Shown here: in pieces, positions 17,427 through 26,429 of the stretch
How the letters are laid out: each line of letters starts with the position of its first letter
Position numbering within the stretch: the first letter of the stretch is position 1
NCBI GenBank assembly: GCA_012963885.1
Contig: DTUY01000241.1
Span: forward strand, 21,410 to 61,598
Reading direction: 5' to 3'
DNA from: Candidatus Poribacteria bacterium
GTDB lineage: Bacteria; Poribacteria; WGA-4E; UBA9662
DNA: 40,189 bases
Position numbers and translations under genes: made by a program
Notes under the pieces: generated by a model
Databases searched by the model: none
Seen by the model: the letters and a program-made list of their open reading frames with translations, nothing else
What the model was told of the DNA's origin: nothing

Positions 17427-19395
17427 GTGGTGTATTACCTTCCAATCGATTAATGATAGCGTCAACATCATAGACGCATCCACCCCATGTTCCACCGCTT
17501 ACGCCCTGTAGTACGGCCCAAAGCCTAGTATCATCAGGCAACATGGGATCTGTTTGCAGATCTGGCCGTGGAGCTCTCTCCTGTAAAAGCTTTGCTCCAT
17601 TTTCAACCCCAAATATTTTATTATCATGACCAACTAGATTAATGCTACCTTCAAGTTGGTTGCGATCGACAATAATTTGGATAATGTCTCCGTCTATTAC
17701 TTTTCCGATTGGTCCTCCCGCTAATGCCTCAGGTCCGATATGACCGATGCAAGCCCCGGTGGATACACCTGAAAATCGTGCATCGGTAATTAAGGCAATG
17801 TTCTTGCCGTAGGGTAAATGCTTCAACGCAGATGTAATCTGATAAACTTCTTCCATCCCCGTTCCCATCGGTCCACGACATACTAATACCATCACTTCAC
17901 CTGGTTTGATTTTCCGTTTCTTGATTGCAATGATAGCCTCTTTTTCTGTGACAAAAACGCGAGCGGTTCCAGTCATTCGATAGGTACCATCTTCATCAAC
18001 CACACTTGGATCAATAGCTGTGCTCTTTATGACAGATCCCTCAGGTGCGAGGTTACCACGTGGAAAAGTAATGGTACTAGTCAGTCCACGCTGTTTGGCT
18101 GCATCAGGACTCATGATCACGTCGTCTGGGTCAATTCCGTCTTTCTCAAACAGCAAATCCCTTAGCCGCTGGCGGCGTTCCGATTTGAGCCACCAATTCA
18201 AGTTGCGTGCAAGCGTTTCACCAGTTGCCGTCATTACTTCTTCATCAAGAACATTTAATTCGCGTAAACGCAACATCACCTCCGGTACACCGCCAGCTAA
18301 GAAAACCTGAACAGTGGGGTGACCAATTGGTCCATTTGGTAGGACATCAACGATACGCGGTACCTGTTGGTTAATTTCAATCCAATCCTCAATTCTTGGC
18401 CGATCAAGTTTGGCAGCGTGTGCAATAGCCGGAATGTGAAGTAACAAATTAGTTGATCCGCCAAAAGCTGCGTGTATGATCATAGCGTTTCGAATAGCGG
18501 TGTCTGTAATGATGGCACTTATTTTTGTTCGCTGTCCTTCTAGATGGATTAACGCCTGTGCAGACCGAGTTGCCATGTCAACCCAAATATGTTGTCCCGA
18601 AGGTGCTAATGCTGCATGTGGTAAGGTTATTCCCAAACCTTCTGCCACCACCTGTGCGGTTGCAGCTGTTCCCAAAAACTGACACCCACCTCCTGGACTT
18701 GCACAAGCTTTGCATCCTAGATCAGCTGCATCCTGCAGCGAAATTTCGCCATGGGCAAAGCGTGCACCGATCGTTTGGATCTTGCCGGCATCCTCGCCTT
18801 CACGCGGTGGTAGTGTTACGCCGCCAGGAATGATCAATCCTGGGAGGTCAGATACTCCAGCAAGGGCAATCATCATTGCCGGTAATCCCTTGTCACAGGT
18901 GGCTATGCCAATAACGCCTCGACGGGTTGGTAATGATCTGATCTGGCGGCGAAAGACAACTGCCGCATCGTTCCTAAACGCTAGGCTGTCCATCATGCCG
19001 GCCGTGCCTTGTGTTCGTCCGTCGCAAGGATCTGAGCAATATGACGAAAACGGGATTGCTCCAAGTCTTTTGATTTCGACAGCTGCGGCTTTGACAAGTG
19101 AGCCTATTTCCCAATGTCCTGTATGAAACCCTAGTGCAACAGGGTTTCCATCTTCTGCACGCAGTCCCCCTTGCGTACTCACAATCAAAAACTGCTTTTG
19201 GTTTAACTCCGCAGGATTCCATCCCATTCCAGCATTCTGACTCATAGCAAAGATATCACCACTTGGAGCGTTTAGTAACATTTCCTCGGTCAGCGGCAAC
19301 GAGCCTTCAGGGCCATCAGAGTTCGTTTCTAAGTCGAAGATTTCTGGGTCATTACTATCAACAATTTCTTTGGAATTTATTTGTGGTTTATCCAT
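17419..19395 (-). CDS. D-xylonate dehydratase, YagF/YjhG type (IlvD/Edd family)
   Basis: Fe-S dehydratase of about 658 residues that would convert D-xylonate, or a related sugar acid, to the 2-keto-3-deoxy acid. It resembles E. coli YagF/YjhG along its length: [67 protein letters not shown] and [19 protein letters not shown] all align in order. The Cys residues in SDPCDG, ATCDKG and GGGCQF are the expected cluster ligands. The frame extends to a TTG at 19467, but ATG 19395, preceded by AGGA, gives the family's normal length and is preferred. No xylose dehydrogenase, aldolase or transporter lies nearby. It is coupled to the downstream secreted repeat protein. Confidence 0.93.
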   Translation of the reverse strand: MDKPQINSKEIVDSNDPEIFDLETNSDGPEGSLPLTEEMLLNAPSGDIFAMSQNAGMGWNPAELNQKQFLIVSTQGGLRAEDGNPVALGFHTGHWEIGSLVKAAAVEIKRLGAIPFSSYCSDPCDGRTQGTAGMMDSLAFRNDAAVVFRRQIRSLPTRRGVIGIATCDKGLPAMMIALAGVSDLPGLIIPGGVTLPPREGEDAGKIQTIGARFAHGEISLQDAADLGCKACASPGGGCQFLGTAATAQVVAEGLGITLPHAALAPSGQHIWVDMATRSAQALIHLEGQRTKISAIITDTAIRNAMIIHAAFGGSTNLLLHIPAIAHAAKLDRPRIEDWIEINQQVPRIVDVLPNGPIGHPTVQVFLAGGVPEVMLRLRELNVLDEEVMTATGETLARNLNWWLKSERRQRLRDLLFEKDGIDPDDVIMSPDAAKQRGLTSTITFPRGNLAPEGSVIKSTAIDPSVVDEDGTYRMTGTARVFVTEKEAIIAIKKRKIKPGEVMVLVCRGPMGTGMEEVYQITSALKHLPYGKNIALITDARFSGVSTGACIGHIGPEALAGGPIGKVIDGDIIQIIVDRNQLEGSINLVGHDNKIFGVENGAKLLQERAPRPDLQTDPMLPDDTRLWAVLQGVSGGTWGGCVYDVDAIINRLEGNTPHE

Positions 19396-19489
19396 TATCC
19401 TATGCTTAAACTTAATGTGGGTTCGATATAATGGAGCAGGAACTTTTTCTATAATACTGTGAATCAATCAGTTGAAAAACAAGGATACG

Positions 19490-20260
19490 TTCCAATATCT
19501 ATTATACCACTCTTCTGCTAGATTGACGACTTTTGCCAAGGCTCAACCGTTTTTGATCTCTAATGGCAACAGAATGCGGCGCAGAAGAATTACACTGGTA
19601 CTGAGTGAAGTCATGACCATTACCGTCCAGTTTCATCGTTTTGACTATTGTACCTTCAGGCATTGTTGTACCAGCACGTTTGCCGGTATCTACGCTGGGC
19701 ATTCTCTCTACTAGTCAGCTACAAGCGGTTTGTGAAAATAGGGGAGTTGTACTAGGATTTCGCTTGTCGACTCCATACCGATCGCCATCTGCCGAAATCG
19801 AAGAATTCCCTGCCATCGCGTCTTGGCTAAGACGGCTAAATGGGGGAAGAACTCCGCTGGTTGGTTCTACGGTTAACTCCATCTGATCGTCAATGATGAA
19901 GGCCAATTGCTGGCGGACTGACAGCTGTCGATGTCGATGATAGAAACTCTAGTACCAAAGATGGTCAAAGGCTTCTTTGGAGAACTTTTTGCAGATAAGG
20001 GCTATATCTCACGGAAGCTATTTGGTTTTCTATTGGCTGCGAAAACAAGGTGAAGCGGAACATGGAAAATCAGCTACTGTCATTTTGGAACAAGTTTCTG
20101 CTAGGTAAATGAACCATTATTGGAACCATTGGCGACCAGTAAAAAAACATCTGTCAAATTAAGCATACCAGACATGGCAGCTGGATTAACTTTATTGGTC
20201 AGTGCCATTTTAGTGTCGATTTCCTACTCTTACCAAGATGAAGAAAACCTCATTGAATCC
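19490..20260 (+). mobile_element. Decayed IS982-family transposase remnant
   Basis: No single frame survives, but pieces of an IS982 DDE transposase appear in order across the three + frames. They are IDDFCQ (about 19523), RRITLVLSEVMTITVQFH (about 19580-19633), VCRYLRWAFSLLVSYKRFV (about 19677-19733), LAKTAKWGKNSAGWFYG then LHLIVNDEGQLLAD after a stop (19825-19920), MVKGFFGELFADKGYISRKLF (19959-20020), NMENQLLSFWNKFLLGK (20060-20110) and KNICQIKHTRHGSW (20144-20185). Stops and frame changes separate them, so the element is dead. At 20313-20325 CCGAACTCACGTT resembles an IS982 terminus as I remember it; no matching left end was found. The bases from there to the WD40 stop hold nothing else visible. 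Confidence 0.8.
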
Positions 20261-20371
20261 CTGGGTCAAGGTCTTGGCTGATTTAATGGCGGGTGCCATT
20301 TAGTCCTTTGTGCCGAACTCACGTTCAACTGAACATTGCTGACTTCAAGGTTAGAAATCGGAGCAGAAATA

Positions 20372-22691
20372 TTACTTTAGTACAACCATCTTTCGGGTTG
20401 CCGTGAAGTGATCTGTCTGTATCGTATAAAAGTAGGTGCCGGATGCAATGGCTTCGTTTTGGTTGGATCGCCCATTCCAATAACACGCTAGGCCTTTGGT
20501 GATATAAGAACCGGAACGCGTCGCTCCGAGATCCAGTGTGCGGATTAAATTCCCAGATTGGCTGAATATTTGGATTGTAACGTTTGTATCTCTGGCAATC
20601 TCGAAAGGAATCCATGTTTCTGGGTTAAACGGATTTGGGTAATTCGGCAATAGTCGGTTCTGTTTAATTTTTGACCACTGAGTAAATACGTTCCTCGTTA
20701 GAGCTGTACCTCGGCTCAAATTCATGTCCCAGATAATCATTGTTCCGTCACCTGAACCGGATGCCAACTTTTGACCATCTGGCGAAAACAGCAATGAGTA
20801 TACTGGAAGTTTGTGTCCCCTTAAATCAACAACAGTCTGCTGATCCTCGATCGACCAAATCTTAATAGATTGCCATGATCCTGTGGCGATAAACTCGCCA
20901 TGAGGCGAATATGCTAAGGAAACAATGTCGTCTGGAAACCTGGCTATTTCAACCTGCTTTAGAACCGACCATAGCCTTGCACCTCCTAGTCCCCAACTGG
21001 CAGCATCACCAGTGGCGAGAACCTGACCATCCGGTGAAAAAGCGACGGCGTTTGCGTCACCAACATACCCACCAAATGTTGTGATTAAGGCCTGATTCGG
21101 CACTGACCACAATTTGACCTCTCCACCAGCTAATATATTATTTGAGGCAGCTGAACCTGCTGAGGCAAGAATTTTGCCGTCCGGCGAAAAGGCGAGTGCG
21201 TTAATTTCATCCTTATGGCCTATTAAAGTTCCAATCTTCGTTTGGTCAACAACCGACCAGGTGGTAATTTCTCCCGGATTGCCTGAAATCCCAGCTGCTA
21301 CTGCTACTATTTGGCCATCTGGTGAAAATACCAGTGAATCAACAACACCCGTATGCCCCTCCAATTTAGCAACGACTTTCATACTTTCAGTAGACCACAG
21401 ATGCAACTGATCAGGTCCTTTCGTGTAGCTGACTGCCGAGGCAAGTGTTCGACCATCTGGCGAAAAGGCTGCTGCAAAAACAATACCATCATGTGTTAAA
21501 AACCCGATTGGAGCCTTTTTGGTGACTGACCATAGCATAACCTTGTTAGTTCCCCAGAAATTCATTGGAACAGAAGCAAGCATTTGACCATCAGCAGAGA
21601 AAGTAACTGAATGCATCCAGTCATTGAATTCCCAAGAATCCAATTCGACATTGTCGGCAATCGACCAGAGTTTCACCGACTGATCACTAGAAGCTGAAAA
21701 CAACGTCAATCCATTTGGTGCGAGAATGCATGTGTTAACAGCGTCCGTATGAATCGGTAGGCTAGTAATTACAGCCTTATCAGTGACTGACCAAAACTTT
21801 AATTCTCCCAACAAACTCCCACCTGAAACAAGGACCCTACCATTTGATGAAAATGTGATAGTCTTGACGCCAAATTGATGCCCCTTCAAAGTAGCAAAAA
21901 CGCCTTTGTCTTTCACAGACCAGAATTTTATCTCACCTGCTTCTAAAAGATTACCAGCGTCGGCAGAAGCTAATAGCAGTCCATCTGGTGAGAATGTCAC
22001 GGCATTCACAATACCTTTGTGGCCGACTAGAGAAGCGATTTCTTTTTGATCTGCAACTGACCATAATTTGACTTCGCCGGGGACAAGATAATCGCCGCCG
22101 CCGGATGCCAAGAGTTTGCCATCCGGCGAAAACTCAATCGATTTCATCATCGCCGGATGACCTTTTAAAGATCCAATTTCGGATTTATTGGCAACCAGCC
22201 AAAACTTTATTTCTCCAGGTTTGACAATCGCAGCATCAGCGTAGGATGCGGCAGATGCCAGCATTTTTCCATCTGGGGAGAAGGCGACGGTGTTGACTCC
22301 AGCCTTATGACCTTTTAGAGTTGCAATTTCAATTCGCTTGGTAACTGACCAGAGTTTCACTGTTTGATCAAACTGATGCGGATGCCAATATTTTTCCGTT
22401 CGGTGAGAAGGTGACTGATTCCACGGAATTAGTGTGGCCGATCAGTAGATCTACGGTATGATACGTTTTTGCATCGTAGAGCCAGATCCCAATTGCTGTT
22501 GCAACGGCGATGAGGTCGCCATTTGGTGAGACAGCGATAGCTTTGTCGCTGACGCCAATTGAACCTTTGCCTAGTCGCGTAATTGCATATTTGGGAAGCT
22601 TATAAGTTGGACAATTAATCTGAGCAATGATAACGCTAGGGAGAAAAAGACAGGAGATCCAAATAATGATATTTATGGATTTGGAGAGCAT
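20372..22691 (-). pseudogene. Secreted WD40-repeat protein with C-terminal FlgD/T9SS-like module, frameshifted
   Basis: Two frames on the - strand form one gene. The first (22691 to 22368) gives a signal peptide ending VIIAQ and the first two WD units, then stops at TGA 22370-22368. The second (in frame to 20372) resumes with DQTVKLW, exactly completing the broken LASAS...DQTVKLW unit. One extra T in the - strand TTT at 22372-22370 accounts for the break. The rest holds 12 more units (FSPDGKxLASxxx and VKLWSV), 14 in all, enough for two seven-bladed propellers. The last 95 residues (YPNPFNPETWIPFEI ... SGTYFYTIQTD ... KMVVL) are the Poribacteria-style C-terminal sorting/FlgD-like module. It is probably cell-surface or secreted. 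A GTG at 22360 could start the second frame alone, without a signal peptide. Confidence 0.82.
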
Positions 22692-22743
22692 CGGTTTAAT
22701 GACTAACTATTTAAATCATAATATTAAGGTAATCCAATATTCT

Positions 22744-22755
22744 GTGTGGCCACAC
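22744..22755. promoter_or_regulatory. Perfect 12-base palindrome GTGTGGCCACAC
   Basis: A symmetric 12-base palindrome with no spacer lies in the 83-base gap between the TPR membrane-protein gene and the start of the WD40 gene, both on the - strand. The position suits an operator for the WD40 gene. No protein is known to me for this site, and chance cannot be excluded. Confidence 0.25.
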
Positions 22756-22774
22756 GAAATGTTAGAATTCCAAG

Positions 22775-23668
22775 TTAAAAAAAGAAGTGGACTGACGTAA
22801 CCACATGTGCCCAAGTCTTTGAGTATTGAGTTGACATACTCCACCTTGGCGGGCCTTTTTTTGACGGGATTCGAGGAAGTCCCAATACATTTCGTTTCGA
22901 AAGCTGATACCCAATGGTTGCGACAATTGGTGATAATAGCGATCCATAGGTAGCGCCATATACGACTTCTCTCCCTTCGTTATGGCGATTGCGGGTGGCA
23001 AGGAGTGCTCCAATGAATGGTGGAATAAGTGCTCCTGCGGTAGTGTTAGCATGAGATCCTCCGCCATATCCCCAAAACTCGCCAATCCAATGAACCTGCG
23101 AGGATCCTCCCAAAATCAGACCAACGCCAGTACAAATTGGAATTGTCATTTCATCATTTCGTATCCCTGCCAGACTTGTACCTAGATAAGCCAATGTTCC
23201 TATAACAGCGCCATTAAAATAACCGCTAAAGGCTTGGAGCGTCATCTCCGGCCAGCCCTCAATCCGTTTTCTCCTCTCCTCTTCCATAGGTAATGCCCAG
23301 CGAGCAACTTCTAGATTTACTTTTGCCCGAACATGCTTTGGATTGATAGATATCGCTTTTTCAAACGATTCAACTGCGCTCTGCATCTGTTCTAACTCGT
23401 AATATGCTTCGCCCATAAAATTATAAGCATCCGCATGATTCGGGCTCAGCTGAACCGTGATTTTAAAAGCCTCGATAGCTCGTTCAAAATCACGGTTTTT
23501 CAGGAACTCTTGTCCCTGCTGGTAGTTGTTATTTGTTTCTGCGTTCTTGTCTGCTCTGTTCTTATTTTTAGGCGCAGCTGCTATTGGCGAAAGCAGAATA
23601 AAACAATAGAAGAAACATATAAGACTGACGTGTGCATGAAACTTTATATATCTCACCTTCACCACCAT
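22775..23668 (-). CDS. TPR-containing glycine-rich membrane protein, unknown function
   Basis: A 297-residue protein. It has a signal peptide or anchor (about 12-32, ending SPIAAAP), then at least two TPR units (YQQGQEFLKNRDFERAIEAF and AYNFMGEAYYELEQMQSAVESF, about residues 48-115). A glycine-rich hydrophobic part with several possible membrane spans follows (GTLAYLGTSLAG, CTGVGLILGG, GALIPPFIGALLA). It ends HFFF at a run of seven T. With six T the frame would read on to end FFFNLEF, an aromatic-ended tail, so the C-terminus may be altered by a one-base slip. I recognise no catalytic domain. The neighbouring WD40 and M23 genes also face this way. Confidence 0.68.
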   Translation of the reverse strand: MVVKVRYIKFHAHVSLICFFYCFILLSPIAAAPKNKNRADKNAETNNNYQQGQEFLKNRDFERAIEAFKITVQLSPNHADAYNFMGEAYYELEQMQSAVESFEKAISINPKHVRAKVNLEVARWALPMEEERRKRIEGWPEMTLQAFSGYFNGAVIGTLAYLGTSLAGIRNDEMTIPICTGVGLILGGSSQVHWIGEFWGYGGGSHANTTAGALIPPFIGALLATRNRHNEGREVVYGATYGSLLSPIVATIGYQLSKRNVLGLPRIPSKKGPPRWSMSTQYSKTWAHVVTSVHFFF

Positions 23669-23742
23669 TTCTATGGTCCTCAGAAGCGAGAAAACGATAT
23701 GATTGGGAGGATTATACTATAAAGCAGTTAAAGGAGGGAATG

Positions 23743-23841
23743 ATGCGTCGTTATGTGTCCTATTCGATAACAAAGAAACTGTCATTTAGTAATATATTTT
23801 TTCGACTATGTAATTTCTTGGGTTTACGGTACTACCATTGA
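23743..23841 (+). CDS. Possible 32-residue small protein with strong Shine-Dalgarno
   Basis: AAGGAGGG at 23731-23738 is followed 4 bases later by ATG 23743, starting a short frame rich in basic and aromatic residues (RRYVSYSITKKLSF...). It lies in the gap between two - strand genes and runs antisense into the 3' end of the M23 peptidase gene. The only support is the ribosome-binding site. No conservation information is available and it may be chance. Confidence 0.2.
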   Translation: MRRYVSYSITKKLSFSNIFFRLCNFLGLRYYH

Positions 23842-24772
23842 CATAAACACCATAGTGAAGATGAGTCCCTGTAGTTGATCCACTACTTCCGACATAACCA
23901 ATTACTTCACCCCGTGCAACTTTTTTGCCTCTTCGGATTCCCGTAGCAAATTTCTGCAGATGACCATAGATGGTTTCCATTTGTGTTGCTGGGTGTTTAA
24001 TCCGAATTGTATTCCCAAGACCAGATCTGCTCCTTTGTACCTTAGTGATGACACCGTGCGCCGCAGAAATGATCGGAGTTCCACGTCGTGTTGCAATATC
24101 CAATCCACTGTGAAAGTGCCGACTTTTGGTGATTGGATGGATACGGTAACCAAAACCGGAGGAATACCAGTAAGATTTCTTAGTTAGATTGGGCAAACGA
24201 AGCGGTAAAATAAATGGCATTTCTTCCAATTCGTTGAGACTACCTAAGACAGCGTCATATACTTTTCGGACTTCTTCTTTCAATTTGGGTATGACCTCAG
24301 GTGTTTCTGATATGGGCTGAGGAACACTGGAATCCGGCGTTGCGTCTTGAGATCCTGCATCTAATGCATCGGGATCTGGACTAAACGGATCTTGATCTTC
24401 TTGTCCATCTTCGACGATGCTACTACCTCCTTGGCCCAGAATCCCTTTATTTTCAAGACCTAATACATGCTTAACTGTTTTTACCATACCACGAACTTCA
24501 TCCCACTTCGTTTCGTGAAATCTAATCTGCGTTTCCTGGTCTTGAATTTTGTTGTTCAACCTCTCGATAGTTAACCCTTGAATTTTCTTTTCTTGATGAG
24601 ATGAAGCAAGTCTTGATCCCGCATTTACCGTCAGATAGATAGATGCTCCTAGCACAACTAGAATCAGGAAACCGATAGAACAAAAGGATAGCAACATTGC
24701 ACGGCTAACTGAATGCTGACGTACAGGGCCGCCAGACGGCGACATAACCACAACCGTGTAAAAATCTTTCAA
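23786..24772 (-). CDS. M23-family peptidoglycan endopeptidase, membrane anchored
   Basis: A 328-residue protein with an N-terminal transmembrane helix (about 26-50, MLLSFCSIGFLILVVLGAS). A coiled-coil-like stretch (about 60-105, IQGLTIERLNNKIQDQETQI) and an acidic/Pro linker follow, then a C-terminal LytM/M23 domain (about 205-325). Zinc ligands are seen as HSGLD (H-x3-D) and the HxH of THLHYGVYVNG, with YGHLQKF between them, so the site is complete. It would cut peptide crossbridges in the cell wall or act in division and shape control. The start is a TTG with AGGAG 8 bases upstream, a good spacing, and begins the short cytoplasmic tail. The gene stands alone; 480 bases upstream are without a clear gene. 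Confidence 0.9.
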   Translation of the reverse strand: MKDFYTVVVMSPSGGPVRQHSVSRAMLLSFCSIGFLILVVLGASIYLTVNAGSRLASSHQEKKIQGLTIERLNNKIQDQETQIRFHETKWDEVRGMVKTVKHVLGLENKGILGQGGSSIVEDGQEDQDPFSPDPDALDAGSQDATPDSSVPQPISETPEVIPKLKEEVRKVYDAVLGSLNELEEMPFILPLRLPNLTKKSYWYSSGFGYRIHPITKSRHFHSGLDIATRRGTPIISAAHGVITKVQRSRSGLGNTIRIKHPATQMETIYGHLQKFATGIRRGKKVARGEVIGYVGSSGSTTGTHLHYGVYVNGSTVNPRNYIVEKIYY

Positions 24773-25368
24773 GATATCCGCTCCTGAGATGTATGAATCT
24801 CAGTAAAACATGCCTTTCGACAACAGAGTTAAGAAGAAAAACTCCCCAGATATTCGACTGAACCGAAGTATAGCATAAACGGAAATACGTTGCAAAGGTT
24901 TTGTGAGCAAGCCAAGAGCTATTCTTCAACTTCGATCAGATCAAACATTTTGTTGACTGAAACGACCTTTGGCCATGAGTTCGTTACAACGAATGATACG
25001 TCCAAAGTACACTATGTCTTCAATGCGATACTTCTTACAAGTTGTATACAGCAAACAAAATTTTTTATGATTTAACATTAGGTCTTCCTAAATATTGCCG
25101 TCTCACAAAATCAGGGTCAGAGATATTTAGCTATGTTCGATGTAATCTCTCATTTTAATCTGACAGTGACGGCGTCGGCTGGATTCGATTTTCGTTTCGC
25201 CTTGATTTTAAAGTCAGGTATTTGCTAAACTGATAACATAATCTTAAATGAATGAGCGTGAGTCAATGGTGTGGCGGATATCTGTGTGGAATGTGGCTCA
25301 ATGGCTGGTTTATTCAATCAAAGATTATCATTTCACAATTTTGGAGACTTAGGAAGCTAAAATCAAGC
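24773..25368. other. Intergenic region between divergent M23 and oxidoreductase genes
   Basis: About 595 bases with no convincing gene. A short + frame at 24890-25075 lacks a ribosome-binding site and coding character. On the - strand a broken stretch at about 24928-25060 reads SFVVTNSWPKVVSVNKMFDLIEVEE before a stop, with another stop inside. It could be a gene fragment, but this is weak. The right part should carry the promoter of the Gfo/Idh/MocA gene. No tRNA or riboswitch fold was recognised. Confidence 0.4.
25202..25231 (+). promoter_or_regulatory. Possible promoter of the oxidoreductase gene
   Basis: TTGATT (25202-25207) and TAAACT (25226-25231) are separated by 18 bases and resemble a sigma-70 -35/-10 pair with four matches each. 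The site lies about 135 bases before the chosen start codon. No experimental or comparative support is available. Confidence 0.25.
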
Positions 25369-26394
25369 ATGGCCAAATACAGAGTTGGTATTGTTGGTTG
25401 TGGAGGTATTGCCCACTTCCACGGCAAAAATTACAATCGATTTGATGAATTTGAAATTGTCTCAGTGGCGGATATTAATCGGGAATCGGTAGATCAATAT
25501 GCAGAAGAATTCTCCGTCTCTGGCAAATACACAAACTACTTGGATATGTTTGAGGAGGAAGATCTGGATGTTGTTAGTGTGTGTACTTGGCAGGGAACGC
25601 ATGCGGAAATTACGATTGCAGCTGCTGACAGCGGAGTGAAAGGAATTCTGTGTGAAAAACCGATGGCCATCAACTTAGGCGAAGCTGATGCAATGATTGA
25701 AGCCTGCGACCAAAGTGGTGTCAAATTGGTGGTTGGACATCAGCGAAGATTTGAAGCAATATACACCGAAGCGCAAAAGCTCATTGCAGATGGTATTATC
25801 GGTCAACCAATTATTGTCACCCGTCGTGTAGGAAGCGGTTTATTAAATTGGGGAACGCATGTGATAGATTTAACACGGCAAATTCTTGGGGATCCGGAGA
25901 CTAAATGGGTGATTGGGCAGGTTGAACGCAAAACTGATCGCTACGAGCGCCGTTGTGAAATTGAGGACCTCTGTGCCGGAATCATCTGCTTTGAAAATGA
26001 TACCCGTTTTGTACTTGAAATCGATATGCCTCCACCACACGTAAACAACATCTTCGTGCATGGTAGTGATGGGATCCTAACTTCTGAAGATGGGAAACTC
26101 AAGGTTCTCAACGGTAAAGAGGGATGGCAGACAATCAATCCTGCTTCAGACGGTGAAGACCAATGGTCAGAGTTTCTGGCTTGGCTTGATGGACGTGTTG
26201 AAACTCATCGTTGTAACGGCAAACAGGCAAGCTATACTATCGAAATCATGATGGCAATATATGAGTCGGTCCGAACCAAAGGGCTTGTTGAGATGCCCCT
26301 AAAGACCAAAGAATCACCACTCATTATGATGATTTCGGCCGGAACATTACCAGTTGAAAAATCAGGTAAATACGACATTCGAGTACCTTTTTGA
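25369..26394 (+). CDS. Gfo/Idh/MocA-family NAD(P)-dependent oxidoreductase
   Basis: A 341-residue sugar or inositol dehydrogenase-type protein. The N-terminal Rossmann fold opens with VGIVGCGGIAHFHGKN. The conserved EKP appears in GILCEKPMAINLGEADAM, where the Lys is catalytic, and the C-terminal alpha/beta domain follows with GTHVIDLTRQILG, carrying the usual His/Asp. The substrate is not predictable. The frame extends to 25252, but those 39 residues are not family-like. ATG 25369, with AGGAAG 12 bases before, starts directly at the dinucleotide-binding strand. The MBL/cNMP gene begins 36 bases downstream, so co-transcription is likely. Confidence 0.9.
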   Translation: MAKYRVGIVGCGGIAHFHGKNYNRFDEFEIVSVADINRESVDQYAEEFSVSGKYTNYLDMFEEEDLDVVSVCTWQGTHAEITIAAADSGVKGILCEKPMAINLGEADAMIEACDQSGVKLVVGHQRRFEAIYTEAQKLIADGIIGQPIIVTRRVGSGLLNWGTHVIDLTRQILGDPETKWVIGQVERKTDRYERRCEIEDLCAGIICFENDTRFVLEIDMPPPHVNNIFVHGSDGILTSEDGKLKVLNGKEGWQTINPASDGEDQWSEFLAWLDGRVETHRCNGKQASYTIEIMMAIYESVRTKGLVEMPLKTKESPLIMMISAGTLPVEKSGKYDIRVPF

Positions 26395-26429
26395 GGTAAG
26401 AAACCAACTTAATCAATGGTTGTTGACAC

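Noticed and set aside
18710..19126. 138-codon open frame on the + strand
   Set aside because: It is the antisense shadow of the well-supported dehydratase gene and has no family-like sequence.
24890..25075. 61-codon + strand frame in the intergenic region, and a broken - strand stretch ending MFDLIEVEE
   Set aside because: The + frame has no ribosome-binding site or coding character. The - stretch contains a stop and is too short to assign to a family.
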